A DNA stretch of 64,000 bases from positions 1,178,001 through 1,242,000 of the forward strand of contig NZ_CP047476.1 in assembly GCF_010587385.1 (NCBI RefSeq), read 5' to 3'. This stretch comes from Vibrio astriarenae. Its GTDB lineage: Bacteria > Pseudomonadota > Gammaproteobacteria > Enterobacterales > Vibrionaceae. The notes under the pieces were generated by a model. It was not told the DNA's origin and made no database searches. It worked only from the letters and a program-made list of their open reading frames with translations. Positions 8,747 to 16,739 of this stretch are shown here, one piece after another; the stretch's first letter is position 1; every line of letters begins with the position of its first letter. A program made the position numbers and the translations under genes.

Positions 8747-8821
8747 CTTTATTTGCTAAAGTTAGATCAACTGCTAGTTTTTTTCTTTAATACCCTTGCA
8801 ACCTCCTACCAACAAATCCTA

Positions 8822-8832
8822 TTGTACTACAA
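8822..8832. promoter_or_regulatory. GntR-type operator before the PL7 alginate lyase
   Basis: TTGTACTACAA is the exact reverse complement of the core before the symporter gene (TTGTAGTACAA at 13049). It overlaps a possible -10 (TATTGT) placed 18 bases after TTGCAA. Confidence 0.7.
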
Positions 8833-8857
8833 CTAAATTGAAATATTGGTTCACATA

Positions 8858-9775
8858 ATGAAAACTAAATTACTTGCCACCGCGATTATCTCTACTCTCT
8901 CTTTTGGTACACATGCTGCAGATAAAATCCCTGCTGACATTCTCGATTTATCCTGCTGGAAAGTAACTCTTCCTGTTTCACTGACCGGTGGAGATAAACC
9001 AACAGAGTTTTCGGAAACAGAAATAGTGAATGGTGCTAACCACGAAGATTACTTCTTTGTGAACGAAGCGGGAGATGGTGTTGTGTTCCGTTCGCCTATC
9101 GCTGGAGTAAGAACATCAGAGAATACAAAATACATCCGTTCAGAGCTGCGTGAAATGATGCGATGCGGTGACGAAACGATTAGCACTCGTGGAGTAAACG
9201 GCAATAACTGGGTATTTAGTAATAACGTATCAGAAGACTCACAGAAAATGGCAGCAGGTGTGGACGGTACACTTGAGGCAACGCTATCCGTTGATCACGT
9301 CACAACAACTGGTGAAATATGGCAACAAGGCCGTGTCATTATCGGTCAAATCCATGCGCCAAAAGATGAACCAGTGAAAATTTACTATAGAAAACTTCCA
9401 AACCACTCGACTGGATCTCTTTGGATCTCACACGAACCGAACCGAGGTGATGACATCATTTTCCCGATGATTGGGCCAAGCAAGCCAAACTACTGGCGTC
9501 AAAGTGACAAAGATATTCCAGCGTCTTTTGATGACGGTATCGCTCTCGGTGAGAAGTTCTCGTACAAGATTCAAATCGAGGGCTCTGATATGACTGTAAC
9601 GGTGAGCCGCGATGGTAAACCAGATGTGGTACAAAAAGTTGATATGCAGAATTCTGGTTATGAAGAAGAAGACCAATGGATGTATTTCAAAGCAGGCGTT
9701 TACAACCAGAACCGCACTGGTGATGCTGATGATTATGTGCAGGCTACATTCTATAAACTGGACGTAACCCACTAA
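8858..9775 (+). CDS. Secreted PL7-family alginate lyase
   Basis: A 305-residue single-domain polysaccharide lyase of family 7, which cleaves alginate by beta-elimination. A signal peptide ends near THAAD (about residue 21). The three PL7 signatures are present: RSELRE at 94-99, QIH at 164-166 and YFKAGVYNQ at 276-284, supplying the catalytic His166 and Tyr282 with the neutralising Arg. The QIH form is usual in enzymes that accept polyguluronate, but specificity cannot be fixed by reading. No carbohydrate-binding module or lipobox is seen, so it is probably free in the periplasm or medium. I start at the ATG at 8858, not the TTG four codons earlier, because only the former gives a normal signal peptide. 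Confidence 0.93.
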   Translation: MKTKLLATAIISTLSFGTHAADKIPADILDLSCWKVTLPVSLTGGDKPTEFSETEIVNGANHEDYFFVNEAGDGVVFRSPIAGVRTSENTKYIRSELREMMRCGDETISTRGVNGNNWVFSNNVSEDSQKMAAGVDGTLEATLSVDHVTTTGEIWQQGRVIIGQIHAPKDEPVKIYYRKLPNHSTGSLWISHEPNRGDDIIFPMIGPSKPNYWRQSDKDIPASFDDGIALGEKFSYKIQIEGSDMTVTVSRDGKPDVVQKVDMQNSGYEEEDQWMYFKAGVYNQNRTGDADDYVQATFYKLDVTH

Positions 9776-10098
9776 TCTAGTTTGGGCTCCTTAAATACCG
9801 ATGGGGCAGAAAACACAAAAGAAAGTGGGCATATTTCAATGTCTACTTTCTGTGAAGATGCCCATGTCACTGATTAGCAAACCGATTTTCTTAGTCAGCA
9901 CGACTTTGTTCCCAGAAGACCTCGATGGCTTTTTTGGAGTATGTTTGAATAAGCCTAATTTGAATACTTTGGGAGAGTGTTGTGAATGTGCTAGTAGGAT
10001 GATTAATATGCGTTCAATGAACAGTTAAAACTATGAGCTCAAAACAAAAAACTCCCACCAAAGTGGGAGTTCGAAAAAATATGGACTGTTGGTCTAAA
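9776..10098. other. Intergenic stretch between the PL7 gene and kdgM copy 2
   Basis: A 75-codon reading frame at 9801-10028 has no ribosome site, no domain look and odd composition, so I leave it out. The only clear element is the porin terminator at 10045-10077. Confidence 0.5.
10045..10077 (-). terminator. Terminator of kdgM copy 2
   Basis: AACTCCCAC / GTGGGAGTT stem (10050-10071) with a T run on the minus strand; A-rich on both sides, so it may act in both directions. Confidence 0.85.
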
Positions 10099-10773
10099 TT
10101 AGAAGCTGTAAGTTAGACCTACACGGCTACGTAATTCACGAGTTGACTTCTCTGATGAAGTGTTTACGTCACCAAACTCTACGTATGGAGCCCATTGACC
10201 CATAACGTAACGAACTGACGTATTTAGCTCGTAGTTAGTATCACCATTGTCGAAGATGTCGTAGCCATCTGCTTTATACCAGTTAGCTTCGAAACCAAAA
10301 CGCCACTGGTCTACTGAGTAGTTTACATTACCTGTGATACGGTGGCGGTTCTGATTAGCTTCACCATTATTCTGACGAATGTCGTGACGGTAACGAGCAC
10401 TTAGGCTCATACCTTCAATATTTTCAAGAGCATAAGTTGCACGAACTTGTGGTTTGTATGTCATACCAGAAGTACGAGCTTCGATTGGCATACCGTAAGT
10501 TATAGTCCAGCTGTCATTTAGTTTGTGACGGTAGTTTAGACCTAGTTCCCAACCGTTGTTTTGTAGATCTTTAAGGAATTTACCATCTTCACCTTTAAAC
10601 TTAGCTTCAATGTCCACAAGGAAATTGCCAATGCTGTCTGCAAGCTTAACGCGAGTTGCATGTTGTTCTGTATGGCTTTTGTACTCGTGACGAACGTCAA
10701 GTGACGCTGCTGTAACTACAGTAGTAGAAAGAAGAGATGCCACTGCAATTGACACTTTAGTTAGTTTGTTCAT
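10099..10773 (-). CDS. kdgM: KdgM-family outer-membrane oligouronide porin (copy 2)
   Basis: A 224-residue porin paralogous to the one at 7720. The signal peptides are nearly the same (MNKLTKVSIAVASLLSTTVV against MNKLSKASIAVASLLATTLV), both mature chains start ASLD, and both end RSRVGLTYSF or RSRIGITYSF. The barrel middle differs, so the pair may admit different oligomers or sizes (KdgM/KdgN-like split, inferred). The ATG at 10773 follows AAGGTTTGAAC; the TTG two codons upstream is less likely. The promoter carries the same CRP-site and operator module as copy 1. Confidence 0.88.
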   Translation of the reverse strand: MNKLTKVSIAVASLLSTTVVTAASLDVRHEYKSHTEQHATRVKLADSIGNFLVDIEAKFKGEDGKFLKDLQNNGWELGLNYRHKLNDSWTITYGMPIEARTSGMTYKPQVRATYALENIEGMSLSARYRHDIRQNNGEANQNRHRITGNVNYSVDQWRFGFEANWYKADGYDIFDNGDTNYELNTSVRYVMGQWAPYVEFGDVNTSSEKSTRELRSRVGLTYSF

Positions 10774-10805
10774 GTTCAAACCTTCAATTTAGTAATGATG
10801 TAGTA

Positions 10806-10816
10806 ATGTATGACAA
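10806..10816. promoter_or_regulatory. GntR-type operator before kdgM copy 2
   Basis: ATGTATGACAA, identical to the core at 8479, within the longer shared block AATGTATGACAAATATATTAA. Confidence 0.6.
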
Positions 10817-10844
10817 ATATATTAATGAAATATCGGTTTATAAC

Positions 10845-10860
10845 TGTGATTGCGGTCAAC
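10845..10860. promoter_or_regulatory. CRP-like site before kdgM copy 2
   Basis: TGTGATTGCGGTCAAC matches eight of ten CRP positions and lies 28 bases upstream of the operator, nearly the same spacing as in copy 1. Confidence 0.5.
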
Positions 10861-11180
10861 ATTACTTACACACATTTACGCCAAGCAAATGCAAATAATT
10901 ATTAATAACAACATAAAACATTGTTAATAATGGATATTTTCAATAAACAAGTTAGCTTTTCGACTCAAAAGTAACACGAGATTTGTGAGCCAGTGCAAGA
11001 AATTTTGGAGAGCTACTCTTCGAAATTACCTTTTAGTATTATTTATTAACATGAATCAAATAATACCAGATCAAAGCGTTAATGAAATGCATGACATACG
11101 TGTCACAAAATCATCCTATTTTATTTTAATCTATCAAAAATTGTTGATTGACTACTCTACGCTAACTCTCTTTACCTGAT

Positions 11181-11217
11181 AAAAATGCCCATCCATGTTT
11201 CAACGCATTGGGCTCTT
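11181..11217 (-). terminator. Possible minus-strand terminator in the gene-free region
   Basis: On the minus strand GCCCA ... TGGGC forms an imperfect stem followed by ATTTTTATC. No gene ends here, so it either terminates an unannotated minus-strand RNA or is chance. Confidence 0.3.
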
Positions 11218-11698
11218 GTATGATAATAAGTGAGGAAACTCGATATAACATCGACCTACCTTATTCTCAATTGTCATTTGGTTTCATATGCTTCTGACTT
11301 TAGTATTTATTGTTTACCCAGTTACTCAGCAATGTACCTCTGCTCTTAAACGCTCTCGCAGATCCATCGAGATCGTTCTGAACTCTACAACTCACACTGC
11401 CTCTTATATGTATGTATCAATTCAACCGAAATACACTAGCGTCCATTTGTGAACACTCAAAGTTCATTGATAGCAACATTGACTATAGATATCAGACCGA
11501 GCCTTTGGTTACTGCTATACACTTCAGCCAGTTTGTATAAAGAGGAATGTTTTGATCGATAGGTTGGCACAACCTTCAGGGAGCACCTCCTGTGATTTAT
11601 TCTGTGCTCATTTATCCCATATAGCGATTATCTCCTACCCGAACTATCGACAATTCCATCCTCTTTATAGAGTAAGCACTCCTAGTGGCAACCACCAA

Positions 11699-11709
11699 TA
11701 GTCGTACAA
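11699..11709. promoter_or_regulatory. Possible GntR-type operator in the gene-free region
   Basis: TAGTCGTACAA differs by one base from the reverse complement of the transporter-operon site. No gene follows on either strand within 600 bases, so its meaning is open. Confidence 0.35.
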
Positions 11710-11919
11710 AAATGATAAATGAGTGCAGAAATCGTTCTGTGAACTTAATCTAAGTTTAAGAAACGTCTAGAGTTTGAGCTTCTTTTCCCGTTAGCGAACA
11801 ACCAATTAAAAGCGATAATAATCAAATACTTAAATGCGATCCACATCATGAGAACATAAAGATATCGTTCAATAACCGTACATTCGTCAAAAAAATTTGA
11901 AATATTACTTTATTTTTAT

Positions 11920-11930
11920 TTGTCATACAT
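11920..11930. promoter_or_regulatory. GntR-type operator before the candidate small RNA
   Basis: TTGTCATACAT is the same core, in the same orientation to transcription, as in the two porin promoters, including the flank ATTTGTCATACATTA. No CRP site is seen 30 bases upstream, unlike the porins. Confidence 0.55.
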
Positions 11931-11937
11931 TATCATA

Positions 11938-12220
11938 CCTACACTGTTACGAGGTAAGTGGTGCTGTCGTTCCCTTGCCTCACCTATTCGATTGACACAC
12001 ATCCACTCTATGTTGGGTCGATCTGTTGAACTGATATGTCGGTTTGACGAACATTTTTGCTTGGCTTTTCTTTTGAAAAGCACAAAGAAGACTCTCCCTC
12101 TTCTTTTTAAATAAGCTTAAACAGATTAATTACAACGATAAAATTCGCTGACTTTCCCCCAAATCAGCACCCATACCTGCTGCGCTCACACGATACAGGC
12201 CGTGTGAGCGCTTTTTTTTA
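11938..12220 (+). ncRNA. Candidate regulated small RNA between operator and strong terminator
   Basis: A roughly 280-base interval with no credible reading frame that begins just after a porin-type operator and ends in an excellent intrinsic terminator. Inside are a hairpin GCTTTTC-TTTT-GAAAAGC (12064-12081), a second AAAGAAGA / TCTTCTTT hairpin (12084-12106) whose seven-base loop CTCTCCC is complementary to Shine-Dalgarno sequences, and a further C-rich single-stranded stretch near 12155. The 5' end is a guess, since no clear -10 is seen. It may instead be the long leader remnant of a lost porin gene. Confidence 0.4.
12182..12220 (+). terminator. Strong intrinsic terminator without a preceding gene
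   Basis: Perfect 11-base stem GCGCTCACACG / CGTGTGAGCGC with an eight-base loop, followed by eight T. No protein gene precedes it on this strand for over 2 kb. Confidence 0.9.
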
Positions 12221-12398
12221 TTCTGAGCTCTGGCTCGCGTTCCAACTTCATCACTGATTACCCTTTTAAGTTTCATATAGCCGCACTTGCATGATCGCCT
12301 CCTACATATGCGATTAACTGGCTCTTGGCTCGGTTGGTTATTCTCTAATCAAATCGAAGCACTTCCTGCTTAATGTCCAAACAATTGGAGAACTCAAT

Positions 12399-12743
12399 AT
12401 GAAACATGAAACACGAAATCAATCGATTGAAGCGACGCTCACCACTATCGCGCTTTTTTCTTTGGTATTCATGAGCACAGCAACGATTGCGCAAGAAAAC
12501 AGTGCAGCAGTATCAACAGATACGGTAAGAAGCCAAGCTCATAGCGTTATTGTAGAGAGCACACAAGATTCCACTCTCTATGCTGAGCAGCACCAACAAG
12601 CCATGACTCAACTTGAACAAGATGGTGATGTTGATCGTTACATGCAAAGCAACGGTGTCTCTCATAACAAGGAAAATCGTAGCGATGAATGCAGTAACTC
12701 ATCAGAAACAACTGGAGCAAAAATCGCGGCGCACTGTTCATAA
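12399..12743 (+). CDS. Small exported protein of unknown function in the alginate locus
   Basis: A 114-residue protein with a good ribosome site (TTGGAGAAC) and an N-terminal export signal whose hydrophobic core is TTIALFSLVFMSTATIA, with likely cleavage near IAQEN. The mature part, about 80 residues, is polar, Ser/Gln-rich and lacks recognisable domains; it has two cysteines near the end (DECSN and AHCS) that could form a disulphide. I do not recognise it. A hairpin with a TTCG loop follows the stop codon. It sits between the candidate small RNA and the symporter gene. Confidence 0.6.
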   Translation: MKHETRNQSIEATLTTIALFSLVFMSTATIAQENSAAVSTDTVRSQAHSVIVESTQDSTLYAEQHQQAMTQLEQDGDVDRYMQSNGVSHNKENRSDECSNSSETTGAKIAAHCS

Positions 12744-12756
12744 CCTTCAAGTGAGC

Positions 12757-12783
12757 GGTCTTCGGGCCGTTCGTTTCCCTTGC
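12757..12783 (+). terminator. Possible terminator after the small exported protein
   Basis: CGGTC-TTCG-GGCCG hairpin followed by a short, interrupted T-rich tract. Confidence 0.45.
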
Positions 12784-12949
12784 ACTTTAGACCTACCAAG
12801 CACGAAGACTTCCCTTTCTGATGAGCTGCGCCCTTGATTATTTGTAGTATTAGTCACCTCAAAAATTAGAAACGCAATTTCATTTTCATTACCGAAAAGC
12901 AAGCGCAATTTCCGTTATAAGTATGAGAAAGCCCTTATATAGGGTCATT

Positions 12950-12965
12950 TGTGACGCTTGTAACA
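12950..12965. promoter_or_regulatory. Possible CRP site upstream of the symporter gene
   Basis: TGTGACGCTTGTAACA matches eight of ten CRP positions, about 84 bases before the operator at 13049. Confidence 0.4.
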
Positions 12966-13048
12966 AAATGCTATTGAACTAAGATCCAGATCACTTGTAT
13001 GAGTAATGAATGGGCTACAAACGCCAACTTTGTCACGATCTTGAAATA

Positions 13049-13059
13049 TTGTAGTACAA
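13049..13059. promoter_or_regulatory. GntR-type operator before the symporter gene
   Basis: TTGTAGTACAA, a perfect five-base inverted repeat around one base, within ATATTGTAGTACAAATAT. It lies 60-70 bases before the ATG and overlaps any likely core promoter. Confidence 0.7.
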
Positions 13060-13118
13060 ATATAAATACCCAAAGCTAGTATTGTCACAAGCCATTAATA
13101 ATTACAGAAGGTTTCAAG

Positions 13119-14900
13119 ATGGATCTCAATACTCTGATTGTAGGCATCTACTTCCTATTCCTTATCGCAATAGGTTGGATGTTTAGAACATTTACTAGCA
13201 CCACAAGTGACTACTTCCGTGGGGGCGGTAGCATGCTTTGGTGGATGGTTGGTGCAACTGCGTTTATGACCCAGTTCTCAGCTTGGACATTCACCGGTGC
13301 TGCAGGTAAAGCATACCAGGATGGTTTCGCGGTCGCGTTTATCTTCCTAGCAAACGCATTCGGTTACCTAATGAACTACCTATACTTCGCTCCTAAATTC
13401 CGTCAACTGCGTGTTGTGACGGTAATTGAAGCGATTCGTATGCGTTTTGGTAAGTTCAATGAACAAGTATTCACTTGGTCTGGCATGCCAAACAGCGTTA
13501 TCTCTGCGGGTATCTGGCTAAACGGTCTAGCTATCATCGCATCAGGTATCTTCGGTTTCGACATGACAACAACCATTATCCTAACAGGTCTAGTGGTACT
13601 GGTAATGTCTGTAACGGGCGGTTCTTGGGCGGTTATCGCTTCTGACTTCATGCAGATGGTTATCATCATGGCGGTAACTGTGACGTGTGCGGTTGTTGCA
13701 ATCATCCAAGGTGGCGGTGTTGGTGAAATCATTAACAACTTCCCTGTTGATGAAGGTGCATCGTTCGTTTCTGGTAACGACCTGAACTACCTAAGCATCT
13801 TCGGCCTATGGGCATTCTTCATCTTCTTCAAGCAGTTCAGCATCACCAACAACATGCTCAACTCATACCGTTACCTCGCGGCTAAAGACTCTAAGAACGC
13901 GAAGAAAGCAGCACTTCTTGCTTGTATCCTGATGACAATGGGTCCACTAATCTGGTTCATGCCTTCTTGGTTTATTGCAGGTCAAGGTGTTGACCTAGCA
14001 GCACAATACCCAGATGCTGGCTCAAAAGCAGGTGACTTTGCTTACCTATACTTCGTACAAGAATACATGCCAGCAGGTATGGTGGGTCTTCTAATCGCAG
14101 CGATGTTCGCAGCAACCATGTCTTCGATGGACTCTGGTCTAAACCGTAACTCTGGTATCTTTGTTAAAAACTTCTACGAGCCAATCCTTCGTCCAAATGC
14201 GAACGAAAAAGAGCTGGTACTGGTTTCTAAGCTAACATCAACGTTCTTTGGTATTTCTATTATCCTCGTTGCCCTATTCATCAACTCACTGAAAGGCCTA
14301 AGCCTATTCGATACGATGATGTATGTAGGTGCACTGATCGGCTTCCCAATGACAATCCCTGCATTCTGTGGTTTCTTCATCAAGAAGACGCCAGACTGGG
14401 CTGGTTGGGGTACGCTAGTGGTTGGTGGTGTCGTATCTTACTTCGTAGGTTTCGTTATCACTCCAGAGATGGTACAGGGTTGGTTCAATCTAGAGCCTCT
14501 AACTGGCCGTGAATGGTCAGACCTTAAAGTTGCTATCGGTCTAATCGGCCACCTAGTGTTCACAGCAGGCTTCTTCTGCCTAACAACACTGTTCTACAAG
14601 CCGCTTTCAGAAGAGCGTCAAAAGAACGTGGACAAGTTCTTCGAGAACCTATCAACACCTCTAGTAGCTGAGTCTACAGAGCAGAAGAAACTAGACAACA
14701 AACAGCGTCGTATGCTTGGTTCACTCATCGCAGTAGCGGGTGTTGGTGTCATGCTAATGTTCCTACTACCTAACCCACTATGGGGTCGCTTCATCTTCGT
14801 ACTGTGTGGCGCGATTGTAATGGCGGTCGGTCTACTTCTTGTTAAAGCAGTTGACCAGAAAGTAGAAGACGCACAAGCAGAGACTGCTGAGCAGAACTAA
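13119..14900 (+). CDS. Sodium:solute symporter (SSS family), probable oligoalginate/uronate importer
   Basis: A 593-residue inner-membrane protein with about 14 hydrophobic segments and SSS-family landmarks: the early FRGGGSMLWWMVGATAFMTQFS region and the sodium-site helix around MFAATMSSMDSGLNRNSGIF. SSS proteins couple sodium entry to uptake of sugars or acids. Position between alginate lyases and under the same operator as the PL7 gene matches the ToaA/ToaB/ToaC-type symporters reported in Vibrio alginate clusters, so uptake of short oligoalginate or its unsaturated monomer is likely. Strong codon bias toward frequent codons suggests high expression. A terminator follows, then the PL6 gene with no visible promoter of its own. 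Confidence 0.9.
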   Translation: MDLNTLIVGIYFLFLIAIGWMFRTFTSTTSDYFRGGGSMLWWMVGATAFMTQFSAWTFTGAAGKAYQDGFAVAFIFLANAFGYLMNYLYFAPKFRQLRVVTVIEAIRMRFGKFNEQVFTWSGMPNSVISAGIWLNGLAIIASGIFGFDMTTTIILTGLVVLVMSVTGGSWAVIASDFMQMVIIMAVTVTCAVVAIIQGGGVGEIINNFPVDEGASFVSGNDLNYLSIFGLWAFFIFFKQFSITNNMLNSYRYLAAKDSKNAKKAALLACILMTMGPLIWFMPSWFIAGQGVDLAAQYPDAGSKAGDFAYLYFVQEYMPAGMVGLLIAAMFAATMSSMDSGLNRNSGIFVKNFYEPILRPNANEKELVLVSKLTSTFFGISIILVALFINSLKGLSLFDTMMYVGALIGFPMTIPAFCGFFIKKTPDWAGWGTLVVGGVVSYFVGFVITPEMVQGWFNLEPLTGREWSDLKVAIGLIGHLVFTAGFFCLTTLFYKPLSEERQKNVDKFFENLSTPLVAESTEQKKLDNKQRRMLGSLIAVAGVGVMLMFLLPNPLWGRFIFVLCGAIVMAVGLLLVKAVDQKVEDAQAETAEQN

Positions 14901-14926
14901 TCCCCGGTTAATTTTAGTTATAGCTA

Positions 14927-14953
14927 GGCGGCCCTCCTGGGCCGCTTTTTTAG
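14927..14953 (+). terminator. Terminator between symporter and PL6 lyase genes
   Basis: GCGGCCC-TCCT-GGGCCGC followed by six T. Only about 47 bases remain before the PL6 start, with no operator or clear promoter, so read-through is the likely source of PL6 message. Confidence 0.85.
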
Positions 14954-14999
14954 TTTCACCATCAATTCCTGTTCCAATCAACATATAAGAGAACACACC

Positions 15000-16619
15000 A
15001 TGAAAAAAACGATCCTTGCCGGTTTAATTGCGTCAGCTTCTATCGTCGGCTTAGCCGCTTGCACGTCAGATAATACGGCTGAAAACCAAACTCCCCCAAT
15101 GCCAGCAACCTCCGATATTTCAGTAACTGACATTACGCGCGATTACTTACTATCGACAGATCGCCTAGCGACCGTCGACGGTGCAGAGCTTAATCAAGCA
15201 AGCGAAGCCGATGTTGCAGCACTAAAAGCACAAATCGAGAATGCAGAAGCAGGCTCAACCATCACCATTCCAGCAGGAAAATATCCTCACCTTGGTGTCG
15301 TAACCGTGACGGCAAACAACATTACCATTAAGGCAGAACAAGCTGGCGCGACTTGGCTAACTGGCCTTGTACAGCTTGTTCTGGAAGGCGATGACATTAC
15401 CGTTGATGGTGTGGTTTTCACTGAAGGTGGTCCTGCTGAGCGTTTCGGCGCTATTCGTATGATGGGTGATCGCAACACGCTACAAAACTCAACCTTCTAC
15501 TACTTCAACCATGACTACGAGTATGAGCCAGACGAGCGCCGCTCTGAGTACCCGAAGTACCTATGGCTATCGCTATGGGGTAAAGAAGGCAAAGTGATCA
15601 ACAACCAGTTTGAAGGTAAACAGAAACGCGGTACCTTGATTGGTGTCCAAAAGAACGAAACACCTGATAATCACTATATCGCCCACAACATCTTTCTTGA
15701 CCAGCAGCAGAACCAGTTCAACGAACTCGATATCAAAGAGGCCATTCGTTACAACGGCAACAGCTGGGAAGCCATTCGTATTGGTGATTCCAAGGCGTCA
15801 CAATGGCCATCAAACTCTCAATTCGTTGATAACCTGATGATTAACATGGATGGTGAGCGTGAGCTTATCTCTATAAAATCGGGTGGCAATGTGATCGGCG
15901 GTAACACGATCTTTGAAAGTGCTGCATTGATTTCTCTACGTCACGGTAAAGCGAACGTGGTTGATAGCAACGTGATCATCGGTAACGAGAAGCTGCTGAC
16001 GGGTGGTATCCGTATCTACGATGAAGATCATGTGATTAAAAATAACTACATTTCTGGTACGCGTGGCCGTGATGGTCTGATCGAAGGTAATGCCGATTTG
16101 CGTGGTGGCGTCGTGATCAACACGGGTATCATTGATGTTGAAAACAACGAAACCCTAGACCAATCAGTGAAGGGCAAAGAGCTAAACAAGCAGTGGACGC
16201 CAAAGAACATCACTGTCAGCAACAACACGTTGGTTGATACTGAGTGGGGTTTTGTTTACGGCAACCAGACTCACCGTGTCAGCCTATTCAACAACGATGT
16301 CGTTGAAACGATATTCACGGGTGTGAATGTTAACTTCGATTCGAACGTGATTGATAACACTCAAAACCCACAATTCGTGAGTGTACGTGCGACCTCTGAT
16401 CACCCACTAGTTAACGCAACTTACTCAAACGAGTTCTACGCCGGCAACATTACTGAAGGTGAGCAGCTAGGCGAGTACTCTGCGACACTGCCTAAGTCAG
16501 TGAAGCATGGTGGCTTCAACAGCTACGAAGGTGCGGGTGCTGACGTGAACGAGCTTAGCATCATCACTGCAGAGGTGGCAGGTCCTGATTACCGCTTGGT
16601 GGGTACGTTCCAACGCTAA
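15000..16619 (+). CDS. PL6-family alginate lyase, lipoprotein
   Basis: A 539-residue lyase of family 6 (chondroitinase-B/alginate lyase, right-handed beta-helix). The signal peptide ends in the lipobox LAAC with Cys21, so it is membrane-anchored; Asp is not at the next position (Thr22), so outer-membrane sorting is expected. The conserved core around ISIKSGGNVIGGN and SLRHGKANVVDSN holds the catalytic pair Lys293 and Arg314, 21 residues apart as in chondroitinase B (Lys250/Arg271). The enzyme would cut alginate, often MG or poly-G blocks, at the cell surface or in the periplasm. It shares the symporter transcription unit. Confidence 0.92.
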   Translation: MKKTILAGLIASASIVGLAACTSDNTAENQTPPMPATSDISVTDITRDYLLSTDRLATVDGAELNQASEADVAALKAQIENAEAGSTITIPAGKYPHLGVVTVTANNITIKAEQAGATWLTGLVQLVLEGDDITVDGVVFTEGGPAERFGAIRMMGDRNTLQNSTFYYFNHDYEYEPDERRSEYPKYLWLSLWGKEGKVINNQFEGKQKRGTLIGVQKNETPDNHYIAHNIFLDQQQNQFNELDIKEAIRYNGNSWEAIRIGDSKASQWPSNSQFVDNLMINMDGERELISIKSGGNVIGGNTIFESAALISLRHGKANVVDSNVIIGNEKLLTGGIRIYDEDHVIKNNYISGTRGRDGLIEGNADLRGGVVINTGIIDVENNETLDQSVKGKELNKQWTPKNITVSNNTLVDTEWGFVYGNQTHRVSLFNNDVVETIFTGVNVNFDSNVIDNTQNPQFVSVRATSDHPLVNATYSNEFYAGNITEGEQLGEYSATLPKSVKHGGFNSYEGAGADVNELSIITAEVAGPDYRLVGTFQR

Positions 16620-16686
16620 TCAGGACAAAAGGTTAGCTTGATTTATTTGAGCTAACCCTACCTGTTTTAACGTTACCTATTCTCCA

Positions 16687-16739
16687 TAATGCCTGCTTAG
16701 GCATTTTTAGCCAGCCCTCCCTAAAGGCTGGCTTTTTTT
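16687..16739 (+). terminator. Tandem terminators after the PL6 gene
   Basis: Two hairpins in a row: ATGCCT / AGGCAT with a T5 tail (16689-16708), then AGCCAGCC / GGCTGGCT with a T7 tail (16709-16739). The second touches the stop codon of the convergent sigma-factor gene. Confidence 0.88.

Larger units (their letters stand above)
10774..11900. other. Long gene-free region in the alginate locus
   Basis: No frame here looks coding on either strand; the only sizeable one (10985-11179) lacks any family feature. It contains the porin promoter (10806-10860), a terminator-like hairpin on the minus strand (11186-11217) and an operator-like palindrome (11699-11709). Together with 11901-12398 it makes a 1.6 kb gap, large for this otherwise compact window. 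Confidence 0.5.

Noticed and set aside
9801..10028. 75-codon plus-strand frame after the PL7 gene
   Set aside because: No ribosome site, no recognisable feature, overlaps the porin terminator approach; composition does not look coding.
10985..11179. 64-codon frame in the gene-free region
   Set aside because: Non-ATG start in AT-rich sequence, no domain or signal peptide, no ribosome site.
11920..12114. 64-codon frame starting inside the operator
   Set aside because: Its TTG start is the operator itself; the protein has no coherent features. The interval is better read as a noncoding transcript.
12842..12852. TTGTAGTATTA as a second symporter operator
   Set aside because: Two mismatches in one arm and nearly 200 bases from the main site; not strong enough to list.
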